Shown: positions 9,678 through 18,137 of the stretch, in pieces
Layout of the letters: the number at the start of each line of letters is the position of its first letter
Numbering within the stretch: the first letter of the stretch is position 1
Source of the DNA: Micromonospora sp. DSM 45708
GTDB lineage: Bacteria > Actinomycetota > Actinomycetes > Mycobacteriales > Micromonosporaceae
Length of the DNA: 64,000 nt
Assembly (NCBI RefSeq): GCF_039566955.1
Contig: NZ_CP154796.1
Location: 4,402,001 to 4,466,000, forward strand
Direction: 5' to 3'
The notes under the pieces: generated by a model
Databases searched by the model: none
The model's input: only the letters and a program-made list of their open reading frames with translations
Told to the model about the DNA's origin: nothing
Made by a program: the position numbers and the translations under genes

Positions 9678-10634
9678 ATGGACGCACCCCGCCTGGATCA
9701 GGAAACCGTCGAGCGGCTGCTCGCCGGTTCCGCCGGCGGCGCGCGGACCGCTCCCCCCGCGCTCGTCCGTTTCCTCGACGTGGTCCGGTCGGTGCCCGAC
9801 GCCGGGGAACTCGACGGCGAGGCCGCCGCCGTCGCGGCGTTCCGGGCGGTCCGGTCGACCACCCCCGCCGCCGGGCCGGCGGCCCGCGCCATCGGGCTAC
9901 GGCCGGCAGCCGTCACCGCCGGTCGACCGGCGGGCGCCGGACGCCGCGCTGCGGGCGACCGTCCGGCCCGCCGGTTCGCCGGGCTGCTCGGCGTCAAGCT
10001 CGCCGTCGCCACGCTGGCCGCGTCGCTCACCGGTGGCGTCGCGCTGGCCGCCGTGACCGGCAACCTGCCCGGCACCTCTCGCCACGAAGCGCCACCGGTC
10101 GGCACCACCACCGGCGCCCGACCCACGGCCGGCTCCCCGCACCCGGCCCGCCCGGGCCGTCCGGCCACCGGTCCCACCGCCGGCGCACCCGACCCGTCCT
10201 CACCGGCCGGGCTCTGCGCCGCGTACCGCGCCGTCACCGGGACCGCACGACGCCGCGCGTTGGACGCTCCGGCCTTCGCCGGGCTGGTCGCCGCCGCCGG
10301 CGGCGCGGAGCGGGTGGCCGACTACTGCGCCGCCCTGCTCGACGGCCCCACGCCGACCGGGTCCGGCACACCGTCGCCGGGTGACCCGAGCGCGCGGCCG
10401 GAGCTTCCGACGGGTGGGCCACCGACCGGGGACCTTCCCACCTCGCCGCCGGCCGGGCCCCCGGTCGGCACCGCACGGCCACCGACCGTCCCCGCCACCG
10501 CCGGACCGCTGGTCAGCCCCACCGGCGTCGAACCCAGCACCGACACCGACCGGACCCCGGCCGGTCGGGGAACCGGCGCCGACCGGACCCCGGGCGACAC
10601 CGCGCCCGACCCGACCGGCCGGCGCGCCGGTTGA
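9678..10634 (+). CDS. single-pass membrane protein with Pro/Thr-rich exterior
   Basis: 318 residues. The N-terminal region (LDQETVERLLAGS, then PALVRFLDVVRS and AAVAAFRAVRS) resembles the cytoplasmic part of proteins that I recall next to ECF sigma factors in Micromonosporaceae, but no sigma gene is adjacent. One transmembrane helix lies around residues 97-125 (LLGVKLAVATLAASLTGGVA). The outer part is Pro-, Thr- and Gly-rich with an embedded structured block (LCAAYRAVTG to RVADYCAALLDG) with paired cysteines. The ATG at 9678 follows GAGGG. An anti-sigma-like role is only a guess. Confidence 0.75.
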   Translation: MDAPRLDQETVERLLAGSAGGARTAPPALVRFLDVVRSVPDAGELDGEAAAVAAFRAVRSTTPAAGPAARAIGLRPAAVTAGRPAGAGRRAAGDRPARRFAGLLGVKLAVATLAASLTGGVALAAVTGNLPGTSRHEAPPVGTTTGARPTAGSPHPARPGRPATGPTAGAPDPSSPAGLCAAYRAVTGTARRRALDAPAFAGLVAAAGGAERVADYCAALLDGPTPTGSGTPSPGDPSARPELPTGGPPTGDLPTSPPAGPPVGTARPPTVPATAGPLVSPTGVEPSTDTDRTPAGRGTGADRTPGDTAPDPTGRRAG

Positions 10635-10645
10635 CGACCGGCTGG

Positions 10646-10651
10646 TAACTT
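10646..10651 (+). promoter_or_regulatory. -10 element of a leaderless transcript
   Basis: TAACTT, six bases, then the GTG start at 10658; no Shine-Dalgarno sequence is present. Confidence 0.6.
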
Positions 10652-10657
10652 GCCCCG

Positions 10658-11362
10658 GTGACCCCCCGGCGTCGCCGACCGGCGATCCTCCTCCGCCTGG
10701 CCGTGGTGCTCGGCGTGGTCGCCGGCATCGTGCTCACCGCGCTCGGCCCGGCCACGGTGACCGGCCTGCTGCCGTACTTCACCATCCAGAGCAACGTGGC
10801 GGTCGGCGTGCTCGCCGGCTACGCCGCCTGGTGCGCGACGCGTGACCGGCCCGAGCCGCCGAGCGTGCTCAAGGGCGCGGTGACGCTCTACATCACCATC
10901 ACCGGCACGGTCTACCACCTGGTGCTGGCCAATCCGGCGAGCCCGTTCGCGATGGTCCAGCCGCACCGCGAGCCGGGTGAGTGGTGGGGCAACCACCTCC
11001 TGCACACCGTGGTGCCGCTGCTCGCGGTCGCCGACTGGGCGCTGTTCGACAGGCGCGGCCGGCTGCGCCCCCGGTACGCCGCCTGGTGGCTGGCGTTCCC
11101 GCTGGCGTACCTCGGGTTCGCGCTGGTACGCGGGCTCGTCGTGCACCGCTACCCGTACCCGTTCCTCGACGCCGGGCAACTCGGCTACGACGGCGTCGGG
11201 CTCAGCGCGCTCGGCTTCGCCGCCGTGTTCTGGCTGCTGGGCCTCCTCTTCGTGGGCGTCGACCGGCTGCTCGCCCGGACGGGTGCGACGCGGGCGGCCC
11301 GGGTGGGTGGGCCGCCCCCGGCCGCCGAGCCGACGACAACGGCGGCGCGCGGCGCCGGCTGA
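10658..11362 (+). CDS. Pr6Pr-family multi-pass membrane protein
   Basis: 234 residues with about six transmembrane helices, matching the Pr6Pr (FAR-17a/AIG1-like) membrane family as I recall it. Typical segments are LPYFTIQSNVAVGVLAGYAA, VTLYITITGTVYHLVL, GNHLLHTVVPLLAVADW and YPYPFLDAGQLGYDGV. The conserved His and Asn residues in the membrane segments suggest an enzymatic pocket; function in bacteria is not known to me. The C-terminal tail is Ala/Thr/Pro-rich. The start is GTG with a leaderless -10, 23 bp after the previous gene. Confidence 0.85.
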   Translation: MTPRRRRPAILLRLAVVLGVVAGIVLTALGPATVTGLLPYFTIQSNVAVGVLAGYAAWCATRDRPEPPSVLKGAVTLYITITGTVYHLVLANPASPFAMVQPHREPGEWWGNHLLHTVVPLLAVADWALFDRRGRLRPRYAAWWLAFPLAYLGFALVRGLVVHRYPYPFLDAGQLGYDGVGLSALGFAAVFWLLGLLFVGVDRLLARTGATRAARVGGPPPAAEPTTTAARGAG

Positions 11363-11503
11363 CGGCGCGGCCAGTCCGCGTGGCAGCCGGCGGCCCGCCC
11401 GACGGCCGGACCGCGCCGACCTGGTTGTACAGCCGCGGCCCCCGGGCGTACGTGCGGTGGGACCGACTCACCCGCTGCGGGTGAGACGGGCCGGCGCACC
11501 GGG

Positions 11504-11509
11504 TACGGA
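11504..11509 (+). promoter_or_regulatory. -10 element of a probable leaderless transcript
   Basis: TACGGA, seven bases, then the ATG at 11517. The match is less clean than at 6736 or 10658. Confidence 0.45.
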
Positions 11510-11516
11510 ACGGGTC

Positions 11517-12497
11517 ATGTCGACGACCGGGGACGCCGCCACCGACCGGGTGCTGCTCGCGCTGCTGACCATGCAACGGGAGTCCTGGGAGCAGGGGATC
11601 ACCGGGCAGGCGTTGCTCGACCTGGGCCGGCCCGAGGCGGCGACGCTGGTCGCCGACGCCGCGGTGACCCGGCAACGGCCCGACGGCCGGCTCGGCGAGC
11701 TGGCCGGCGCGGTGGGCGCGGTGAACGGCGCCGCGTGCGGCGAGGTGGTCCGGCACGCCGCGCTCACCACCGGCGACCCGAGGTACGCCGCCGCGCTCGA
11801 CGCCCAACTCGACTGGCTGACGCGTCGGGCCCCCCGGGCCGTCGACGGCACGCTGTTCCACCTGCTGGACGGCCGCCAGGTGTGGGCCGACACGGTCTAC
11901 ATGGTGGTGCCGCTGCTCGCGCTGACCGGCCGGACGGAACTGGCCGCCGCCCAGGTGACGGGGCACCGGCGCCGGCTGCACGACGCGCGTACCGGCCTCT
12001 ACGCGGCCCGCTGGGACGAGGGGCGGGGCGAGCTGGACCGGCCGCAGCCGTGGGGCACCGGCAACGGCTGGGTGGTGGCCGGGATCGCCCGGGCGCTGCG
12101 CCTGGCGCCGGACTGGCCGGCGGGGACGCGCGCCGAGCTGGCCGGGCACGCCGAGGAGGTGCTGACCGCCTGCCTCCGGCACCGCACCGACGACGGGCTC
12201 TTCCCCGACGTGCTCGACGACCCCGGCACGTTCCGCGAGGCCAACACCGCCCAACTGCTCGGGTGCGCCGCGTTGACCGGGGTGGCCGACGGCTGGCTGC
12301 CGCCGTCGTGGCTCGGCACCGGCGCGGAGCTGCTGGCCGCCGCCGCCCGCCGGGTGGACCGGTACGGCCGGGTGACCGGCGTCAGCGGCGCGCCCGACTT
12401 CACCGGCCCGGGCACCTCCCCCGAGGCGCAGGCCTGCTTCCTGCTCGGGCAGGCCGCGCTGCGACGTGCCCGGGCGGTGGTCAGCCCTGCCGGATGA
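11517..12497 (+). CDS. glycoside hydrolase family 88/105-like protein
   Basis: 326 residues with the alpha/alpha-barrel character of unsaturated glucuronyl or rhamnogalacturonyl hydrolases. Recognisable parts are the repeated helix pairs, the VWADTVYMVVPLLAL segment (with the conserved Asp in the WxDxxYM motif), WGTGNGWVVAGIARAL, and GTSPEAQACFLLG near the end. No signal peptide is seen, so it would act on imported oligosaccharides. The stop overlaps the convergent DinB-like gene by 17 bp. The exact sugar substrate is unknown. Confidence 0.82.
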   Translation: MSTTGDAATDRVLLALLTMQRESWEQGITGQALLDLGRPEAATLVADAAVTRQRPDGRLGELAGAVGAVNGAACGEVVRHAALTTGDPRYAAALDAQLDWLTRRAPRAVDGTLFHLLDGRQVWADTVYMVVPLLALTGRTELAAAQVTGHRRRLHDARTGLYAARWDEGRGELDRPQPWGTGNGWVVAGIARALRLAPDWPAGTRAELAGHAEEVLTACLRHRTDDGLFPDVLDDPGTFREANTAQLLGCAALTGVADGWLPPSWLGTGAELLAAAARRVDRYGRVTGVSGAPDFTGPGTSPEAQACFLLGQAALRRARAVVSPAG

Positions 12498-12990
12498 GCC
12501 CGCGCACGTAGCCGGCCTGCCCGACGTGCTGGAGGTCGTCGTCGAGCACGCTCACCAGCCGGACGCCGAGCGTGACCGGCGGGTCCCAGTTCTCGTCCAC
12601 CACCCGGTCCAGGTCGGCCGGACGCAGCCCGCGCAGGTACGTCACGCTCCGCTCGACCACCGCCCGGTGGTAGTCGAGCAGCACGTCGCCGTTCTCCGGC
12701 CGCACGGCGGCGATCTGCTCGGGGCCGTGACCGTAGCCGGTGTCGTCGGGATCGGGCCGCAGGCCGCACCGTCCCGCCCACTCGCCGGTGACCCAGAGCT
12801 GCCGCTCGCCGAGCAGGTCGGCGACGTGGTGGTCCTGGATCCGGGTCAGGTGCCAGACGAGCCAGCCCACCGGGTTCGCCCCGTCCGCCGGGGCCTGCCG
12901 TAGCTGCTCCGGGCCGAGCCCGTCGAGCGCCGCCGCGACCAGGTCCGGCAGTCGCCCGTACGCCTCGGTCAGCAGGTCGTTCACGTCCAC
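12481..12990 (-). CDS. DinB-superfamily (DUF664-like) protein
   Basis: 169 residues, a four-helix-bundle DinB/maleylpyruvate-isomerase-type protein. Metal-ligand histidines are plausible in GWLVWHLTRIQDHHVADLL and in the C-terminal DDDLQHVGQAGYVRG. Actinobacterial members are often mycothiol-dependent transferases, but that is family knowledge, not seen here. I take GTG 12990 as start because GTGAGG lies five bases upstream; a second in-frame GTG is at 12984. It overlaps the convergent GH88/105-like gene at the 3' end. Confidence 0.82.
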   Translation of the reverse strand: MDVNDLLTEAYGRLPDLVAAALDGLGPEQLRQAPADGANPVGWLVWHLTRIQDHHVADLLGERQLWVTGEWAGRCGLRPDPDDTGYGHGPEQIAAVRPENGDVLLDYHRAVVERSVTYLRGLRPADLDRVVDENWDPPVTLGVRLVSVLDDDLQHVGQAGYVRGLIRQG

Positions 12991-13067
12991 GTGCGCCTCA
13001 CTTCCCCCATCGTCTCGTGCCGTCCCCGGGGCAGTACCGCCCAGCGTGGGCGGCAAACCTCGCCGCT

Positions 13068-13073
13068 TAGGGT
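13068..13073 (+). promoter_or_regulatory. -10 element of a leaderless transcript
   Basis: TAGGGT, six bases, then the GTG start at 13080; no Shine-Dalgarno sequence. Confidence 0.6.
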
Positions 13074-13079
13074 GATCGG

Positions 13080-13595
13080 GTGGTCGCGGCGCTGGAGCTG
13101 TATCTGGACACCGACGCCTCCCGGCGGATCCGGGTGTTGTGGGACCTGCTGGAGTCCGAGGGGGTGCCGAGCATGCGGTCGCTGCTGGCGCAGCGGCACC
13201 GACCGCACGTCTCGCTGGCCGTCGCGCCCCGCCTCGACCCGGGCCAGGTGGCCGCGGCGCTCGCCGGGACGGTGGTGGCCGCGCCGCTGCGACTGGAGTT
13301 CCAACACGCCGGCCAGTTCGTCGGACGGGTGCTCTGGCTCGGGCCGGCACCGACGTCGGAGCTGCTGGCACACCACGCCGGGGTGCACGAACGGCTGGCC
13401 CGGGCCGGTGTCGGCGTGGTGGAGCACTACCGGCCGGGCCGCTGGGTGCCGCACTGCACGCTCTCCATGCGGGTGCCGAACCCGCTGATGGCCGCCGCGG
13501 TGCGTCGCTGCCTGGAGGTGCTGCCGCTGACCGCCACCGTGGTCGGCGCCGCCGTGACCGACCATGCCCGCGACATCGCCCATCCTCTCCCCTGA
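13080..13595 (+). CDS. 2H phosphoesterase (2'-5' RNA ligase-like)
   Basis: 171 residues with the two HxS/T motifs of the 2H phosphoesterase superfamily: H43-V-S45 (RPHVSLAV) and H125-C-T127 (VPHCTLSM). These proteins act on cyclic or 2',5'-linked nucleotide phosphates; the actual substrate is not predictable. The length and motif spacing fit the LigT/ThpR group. It is cytoplasmic, starts with a leaderless GTG, and its neighbours do not point to a pathway. Confidence 0.88.
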   Translation: MVAALELYLDTDASRRIRVLWDLLESEGVPSMRSLLAQRHRPHVSLAVAPRLDPGQVAAALAGTVVAAPLRLEFQHAGQFVGRVLWLGPAPTSELLAHHAGVHERLARAGVGVVEHYRPGRWVPHCTLSMRVPNPLMAAAVRRCLEVLPLTATVVGAAVTDHARDIAHPLP

Positions 13596-13657
13596 TCCCG
13601 CGGACGGCCGCCGCCGGGCGGAGCGGCGGGGGCAGCTCCGCCGACCGGGTCGCGGCA

Positions 13658-13687
13658 TAGGATGGGTCGATGAGGCGGAGCCGGTGA
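13658..13687 (+). promoter_or_regulatory. -10 element and five-codon leader ORF before the MEDS operon
   Basis: TAGGAT at 13658-13663 is followed after six bases by an ATG (13670). That ATG opens a five-codon frame, MRRSR, whose TGA (13685-13687) overlaps the GTG start of the MEDS-STAS gene at 13684. The purine-rich stretch inside it (13672-13680) also serves as the ribosome site of the main gene. Whether the mini-frame is translated is unknown. Confidence 0.4.
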
Positions 13688-14511
13688 CCGACGGGGGCGT
13701 GACGGACCCGGGCTACGGCCATGCCTGCCTCGCCTACGACGACCCGGCGGTGTTCCACGCCTGGGCGGTCGAGCAGGTCACCACCGGTCTCGCCGCGGGC
13801 GAGCAGGTCTGGCTGGTCGGCCCGGAGGAGGCCGACACCGTGGCGCGGCGACTCGCCCCGGTGCCCGGCTTCGACGCCGCACGGCGACGCGGCGCGGTGC
13901 GGCTGTTCCCGGTCGGCCACGCCTACCGCCACGACGAGGTCGTCGACCCGGAGCGGCAGGTGCAGGCGTACGCGCGGGCCACCTCCGAGGCGCTGGCCGC
14001 CGGCCACACCGGCCTGCGGGTGCTGGCCGAGGCGACCGGCCTGGTGCGCACCGCCGCGCAGCGTGACGCCTTCGCCCGCTACGAGCACCGCATCGACCAC
14101 TGGCTGCGGCACCGGCCGATGTCGGCGGTCTGCGCCTACGACCGGCGGGTCCTCGGCGACGCGGCGATCGCGGAGCTGGCCTGCATGCATCCGGAGACCA
14201 ACACCGACGTGCCGTTCCGGCTGTACGCCGGCGGTGGTGACGCGGTGGTGGCGCTCCGCGGTGAGCTGGATCCGACCGACCACGGGCTCTTCGCCGCCGC
14301 GCTGGAGCGGGCCGATCCGCGCCCGACGGCCGGGCGGCTGGTGTTCGACGCGACCCGACTGCGCTTCGTCGACCACCGCAGCCTGCTGCACCTGCGCGAC
14401 CACGCCCGTCGGCACGACGCGGTCGCGGTGCTGCGCACCGGCCGGCCGGCCACGGCCCGGCTGGTCGAGCTGCTGGGCCTGACCGAGGTGCGGGTGGAGG
14501 TGGTCCGGTGA
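13684..14511 (+). CDS. MEDS-domain protein with C-terminal STAS domain
   Basis: 275 residues. The N-terminal MEDS (DcmR-like sensory) domain runs from GYGHACLAYDDPAVFHAWAV to about residue 180, including WLVGPEEAD and the conserved SAVCAYDRRVLGD. The C-terminal part from about residue 190 (VALRGELDPTDHGLF, LVFDATRLRFVDHRSLLHL) is a STAS domain like anti-sigma-factor antagonists, but the usual phospho-Ser/Thr position reads FVDHRS. GTG 13684 is in frame with conservation. It overlaps the next gene by 4 bp (GTGA), so the two act together, probably as a partner-switching pair. Confidence 0.85.
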   Translation: MTDGGVTDPGYGHACLAYDDPAVFHAWAVEQVTTGLAAGEQVWLVGPEEADTVARRLAPVPGFDAARRRGAVRLFPVGHAYRHDEVVDPERQVQAYARATSEALAAGHTGLRVLAEATGLVRTAAQRDAFARYEHRIDHWLRHRPMSAVCAYDRRVLGDAAIAELACMHPETNTDVPFRLYAGGGDAVVALRGELDPTDHGLFAAALERADPRPTAGRLVFDATRLRFVDHRSLLHLRDHARRHDAVAVLRTGRPATARLVELLGLTEVRVEVVR

Positions 14512-15470
14512 GGACCGGCGCGGCTGCCGGCCACGTGGGCTACTTCCACGAGGCGATCCTGTACGACTCCGACGAACACCTGCTGGCCGTGGTGCTGCCG
14601 TTCCTGCGGGGCGGCGTCGAGGCCGGTGAGCCGACCCTGGTGGGGCTGGGCACCCGCACCGCCGACCTGGTCCGCCGGGCGCTGCCGGCCGACGCCGGGG
14701 TCACCTTCCTCCCCGGCGGCGACATGTACGCCCGGCCCACCGTGGCGATCCGCGCGTACCGTGACCTGCTCGGTTCCCACGTGGCCGCCGGTGCGACGCA
14801 GATCCGGATCGTCGGCGAGCTGCCGACGGCGGTGTTCGGCGCGACCTGGGACTGGTGGGCCCGCTACGAGTCGGCGATCAACCACGCGTACGACGACTTC
14901 CCGCTCTGGAGCATGTGCGCGTACGACCGGCGGGTGACGCCGCCGCACGTGCTGACCGATGTGGCCCGCACCCATCCCCGGATCGCCGGGCCGGACGGCA
15001 GCCACGAGCCGACCGGCGTCTACACCGAGCCGGCGACCTATCTGGCCGAGTGCCGGCCGGCCCCGCTGGACCCGCTCCAGCACCTGGCGCCGCTGGTCGA
15101 GCTGACCGATCCGACGCCGGCTCTCGCCCGGGAGGCGGTACGCGCCGCCGACTCCGGGCGACTTCGGCCCGACGGTGTCGACGACCTGGTGATGGCCGTC
15201 AGCGAGGTGGTGTGCAACGCGACGCGGCACGGGACGCCGCCGGTGCGCCTGCGGCTGTGGTGCGCGGCGGACCGGATGGTGGTGAGCGTCCACGACCGGG
15301 GGCCCGGTCCCAAGGACCCGTACGCCGGGCTGCTGCCGGCCGGTGACGGCACCGAGGGCGGCCTGGGGTTGTGGATCAGCCACCAGAGTTGCGACCACGT
15401 GACGCACCACCGGGACGCCGACGGTTTCACCATCCGCCTGACGGCGGGGAATCCGCACTTCCCGGTCTGA
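14508..15470 (+). CDS. MEDS-domain protein with HATPase (anti-sigma kinase-like) domain
   Basis: 320 residues. Residues about 7-185 form a second MEDS domain (VGYFHEAILYDSDEHLLAVV, WSMCAYDRRVTPP, GVYTEPATYL). The C-terminus is a GHKL ATPase of the RsbW type: N-box VSEVVCNATRHGTPP, G1-like VSVHDRGPGP and G2-like GGLGLWISHQSCD. The likely role is a serine kinase/anti-sigma or phospho-relay partner of the STAS protein encoded just upstream. The 4-bp GTGA overlap supports coupled synthesis. No sigma factor gene is in the window. Confidence 0.88.
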   Translation: MRTGAAAGHVGYFHEAILYDSDEHLLAVVLPFLRGGVEAGEPTLVGLGTRTADLVRRALPADAGVTFLPGGDMYARPTVAIRAYRDLLGSHVAAGATQIRIVGELPTAVFGATWDWWARYESAINHAYDDFPLWSMCAYDRRVTPPHVLTDVARTHPRIAGPDGSHEPTGVYTEPATYLAECRPAPLDPLQHLAPLVELTDPTPALAREAVRAADSGRLRPDGVDDLVMAVSEVVCNATRHGTPPVRLRLWCAADRMVVSVHDRGPGPKDPYAGLLPAGDGTEGGLGLWISHQSCDHVTHHRDADGFTIRLTAGNPHFPV

Positions 15471-15589
15471 CCGTCGGACCGACCGGCGGGCCGGGGGCGG
15501 GGCGGGGCGAGCGCCGCGCGCGAACACGGTACCGTTGCGCCTCATCGTGCCCTGCGGCCTGGCGCTGGCGAACCGACGGAGGATGGCGC

Positions 15590-17122
15590 ATGTCCAACGG
15601 TGAGGAACCGTTCGCACCCCACGACGACGTGTCCGCGCGACCGCGGTTCGACCCGGCGCTGCGCGGCTACGACAAACGGCAGGTCGACCGGTACGTCGAG
15701 CAGATGGACGGCGAGGTCGGCGCGCTGACCGCCGCCCGGGACCGGGCGTACGCCCAGGTGCGTGACCTGACCGCGCAGGTGCAGCGGGCGCAGGCCGAGG
15801 CGGTCGAGCTGCGGGACCGTCCGACGGCGGTGGACCGGGCGTCGTTCCGGGACCTCGGCCCGATGGTCGACCAGATCCTCGACCTGGCCGAGAAGCAGGC
15901 CGGCCAGATCACCGAGATGGCCACGAAGCGCGCCGAGGACTTCCAGGCCCAGGCGGAGCGGGTGCTGACCGCGGCCCAGGAGCAGGCCGCCCTCCAGCGG
16001 CGCGAGCTGGAGGAGGAGCTGTCCACCCGCCGGGCCGAGCAGGAGCGGGCCGACGAGGAGCGGCGGGCCGTCGCGCAGGCCGAGCTGACCGCCGTCCGGG
16101 AGCTGGCGGAGAAGCTGCGTTCCGAGGGTCAGGCCGTGCACGACCGGGCCCAGCAGGAGGCGAAGCGGATCAGCGAGCAGACCACGCAGCAGGTCGAGCA
16201 GGCCCGGTCCGCGTCCGAGGCGCTGGTGAAGGCCGCCCGCACCCAGATCCAGCAGGAGGTGCAGGCCAACCGGAGCAAGGCCCAGCAGGAGCTGGCCCAG
16301 TGGCAGGCGACCATGGCCCGGGAGCTGGACGAGCGGCGGGCCGCGGCCGAGCAGGAGTTGGCCGACCGGGCGACGGCTGCCGAGCGGGACATCGCCGCGC
16401 TGGTCGCCGAGGCCCAGCAGTACGCCACCGAGGTGCGCGAGCGGGCCGACGAGGAGACCGCGGCGCACCAGGTGCGGCTCACCGCCGTGCAGCGGGAGAT
16501 CCAGCAGCGGCAGGAGGCGCTGGCTCAGCTCAAGGGCGAGCTGGAGACCGTCGGCCAGCAGTTGGAGCAGGCCCGTGGGGAGATCGCCACGATCGAGCGG
16601 ACCGGCGCCGAGCTGGAGGAGCGGCTGGTCGGCGTACGCCGGGACCTGGCCGCCGAGACCAGGCGGCTGGACGAGGCGCGGCGCGCGGCGGAGCTGGCGG
16701 AGCAGCACGCCAAGGAGACGCGGGCCCGGGTGCAGCGGGAGGCCAAGCGGGTGGCGGGCCTGGCTGCGGCGGCGGTGATGGCGGCTGCCGCGGGCGGCGG
16801 CGAGACCGCCGAGTACCCGCAGGTGGCCGTGCGGGCGGCGGCGGCCGAGCCGGTGCCCGTCGAGCGGACCGACACCGAACGGGACGAGGCGGACCGGCCG
16901 CGCGCGGGGCGGGTGGAGGCCGAGCGGGACGAGGCCGACCGGCCGCGCGCCGGCCGGCCGGAGGGTGAACGGGACGAGGCCGGCCGGCCACATGCCGAGC
17001 CGTTCATCGAGCGGCTGGACGGGCCGAGCTTCGACGCGTTCGCGGTGCGGACGCCGGCGCCCCGTGGGGTGCCCGAGGCGGAGACCACCGGGCCGGACGC
17101 CGACGTCCGCGCCCCGGCCTGA
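15590..17122 (+). CDS. DivIVA-like / FilP-Scy-type coiled-coil protein
   Basis: 510 residues. A short N-terminal DivIVA-like motif (FDPALRGYDKRQVDRYVEQM, about residues 22-41) is followed by a long, nearly continuous coiled coil to about residue 400, rich in Glu, Gln, Ala and Arg heptads. The coil type matches cytoskeletal or polarisome proteins of actinomycetes (Scy, FilP), often annotated as cellulose-binding protein. A hydrophobic Ala/Gly stretch (GLAAAAVMAAAAGGG) ends the coil. The tail carries a 15-residue tandem repeat. The ATG follows GGAGG. Confidence 0.85.
   Translation: MSNGEEPFAPHDDVSARPRFDPALRGYDKRQVDRYVEQMDGEVGALTAARDRAYAQVRDLTAQVQRAQAEAVELRDRPTAVDRASFRDLGPMVDQILDLAEKQAGQITEMATKRAEDFQAQAERVLTAAQEQAALQRRELEEELSTRRAEQERADEERRAVAQAELTAVRELAEKLRSEGQAVHDRAQQEAKRISEQTTQQVEQARSASEALVKAARTQIQQEVQANRSKAQQELAQWQATMARELDERRAAAEQELADRATAAERDIAALVAEAQQYATEVRERADEETAAHQVRLTAVQREIQQRQEALAQLKGELETVGQQLEQARGEIATIERTGAELEERLVGVRRDLAAETRRLDEARRAAELAEQHAKETRARVQREAKRVAGLAAAAVMAAAAGGGETAEYPQVAVRAAAAEPVPVERTDTERDEADRPRAGRVEAERDEADRPRAGRPEGERDEAGRPHAEPFIERLDGPSFDAFAVRTPAPRGVPEAETTGPDADVRAPA
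16877..16999 (+). repeat. 45-bp in-frame tandem repeat, about 2.7 copies
   Basis: Units begin at 16877, 16922 and 16967 and encode ERDEADRPRAGRVEA, ERDEADRPRAGRPEG and ERDEAGRPHAE. Being a multiple of three and disordered, copy number could vary without breaking the frame. Confidence 0.9.
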
Positions 17123-17125
17123 CGC

Positions 17126-18130
17126 TCAGGCGGAGCCGTCCGCCCCGGGCACGTCGTCGATCGTGACGACGAGCTTGCCGGTGACCCGGCCGGTGTCGGC
17201 GCGCGCGTGCGCGGCGGCCAGCTCGGACAGGGGGTAGGTCCGCTCGATGTGGACCGAGAGTTGGCCCGCGTCCACGAGGTCGCGGATCGTGTCGAGCGGC
17301 GCGGTCAGCTTCGTCCCGCCCAACCAGCGGTACCGCCGGCCCCGTCGGTGCGCCTGCTGTTCCGTGACGCCCGGGTCCAGGGCGGCGCCGAGCAGCAGGC
17401 CGTCGGGACGGAGCGCGTCGAGCGACAGTCGTCCGTAGTCGCCGCCGACCAGGTCGAGGACGACGTCCACGTCGCGGGCGACGTGGCGGAAGTCGGTGCG
17501 GGTGTAGTCGATGGGTTCGTGCACGCCGAGATCGCGGAGGAACCGGTGGTGCGCGGCGCGGGCCGTGCCGAGCACGTACGCGCCGCGCTGCCGGGCGAGC
17601 TGGACCGCGAGGTGACCGACCCCGCCGGCGGCGGCGTGGATCAGGATCCGTTGGCCGGGGCGCAGGTCCGCGTACTCGGCGACGGCGAGAAGCGCGGTGC
17701 GCGCCGCGACCGGCAGCGCGGCTGCCGTCGGATGGTCGACGGTCGCGGGTCTGGCCGCGAGCGTCGCTTCGGACACCGAGACCAACTCGGCGTACGTGCC
17801 GATGAAGTGGATTCCGTAGACCTCGTCACCGACCCGGAACCGGCCGTTCGGCTCCGCCTCGACGACGGTGCCCGACAGGTCCGAGCCCAGGACCAGCGGT
17901 GGCGGACCGAGTTCGGGCACGAGTCCGCGCCGGATCTTCGTCTCACCCCGGTTGACCGACGCCGCGTGGACCCGGACCAGGGCGTGTCCGGGCGCCCGGA
18001 CGGGTCGTGGCAGCCGGACCGTGCGCAGCACGTCGGGTCCACCGAACCGGGTGACGACGCCGGCGCGGATCAGGTCGGGCACGGGCGGCGGCGTCGACCG
18101 GGCGGCGGATCCGGAGGGTTGAGTGGTCAT
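17126..18130 (-). CDS. quinone oxidoreductase-like MDR family NAD(P) reductase
   Basis: 334 residues of the zinc-free medium-chain dehydrogenase/reductase type. Marks are the N-terminal GroES-like fold (VVTRFGGPDVLRTV, HAASVNRGETKIRRG, GSDLSGTVVEAEP), the Rossmann motif AAAGGVGHLAVQLAR, VVLDLVGGDYG and the C-terminal GRVTGKLVVTI. No zinc cysteines are seen. ATG 18130 is preferred over GTG 18139 because a -10 sits seven bases upstream of it. The gene is divergent from a MerR regulator that should control it. Confidence 0.88.
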   Translation of the reverse strand: MTTQPSGSAARSTPPPVPDLIRAGVVTRFGGPDVLRTVRLPRPVRAPGHALVRVHAASVNRGETKIRRGLVPELGPPPLVLGSDLSGTVVEAEPNGRFRVGDEVYGIHFIGTYAELVSVSEATLAARPATVDHPTAAALPVAARTALLAVAEYADLRPGQRILIHAAAGGVGHLAVQLARQRGAYVLGTARAAHHRFLRDLGVHEPIDYTRTDFRHVARDVDVVLDLVGGDYGRLSLDALRPDGLLLGAALDPGVTEQQAHRRGRRYRWLGGTKLTAPLDTIRDLVDAGQLSVHIERTYPLSELAAAHARADTGRVTGKLVVTIDDVPGADGSA

Positions 18131-18137
18131 GGACAGC

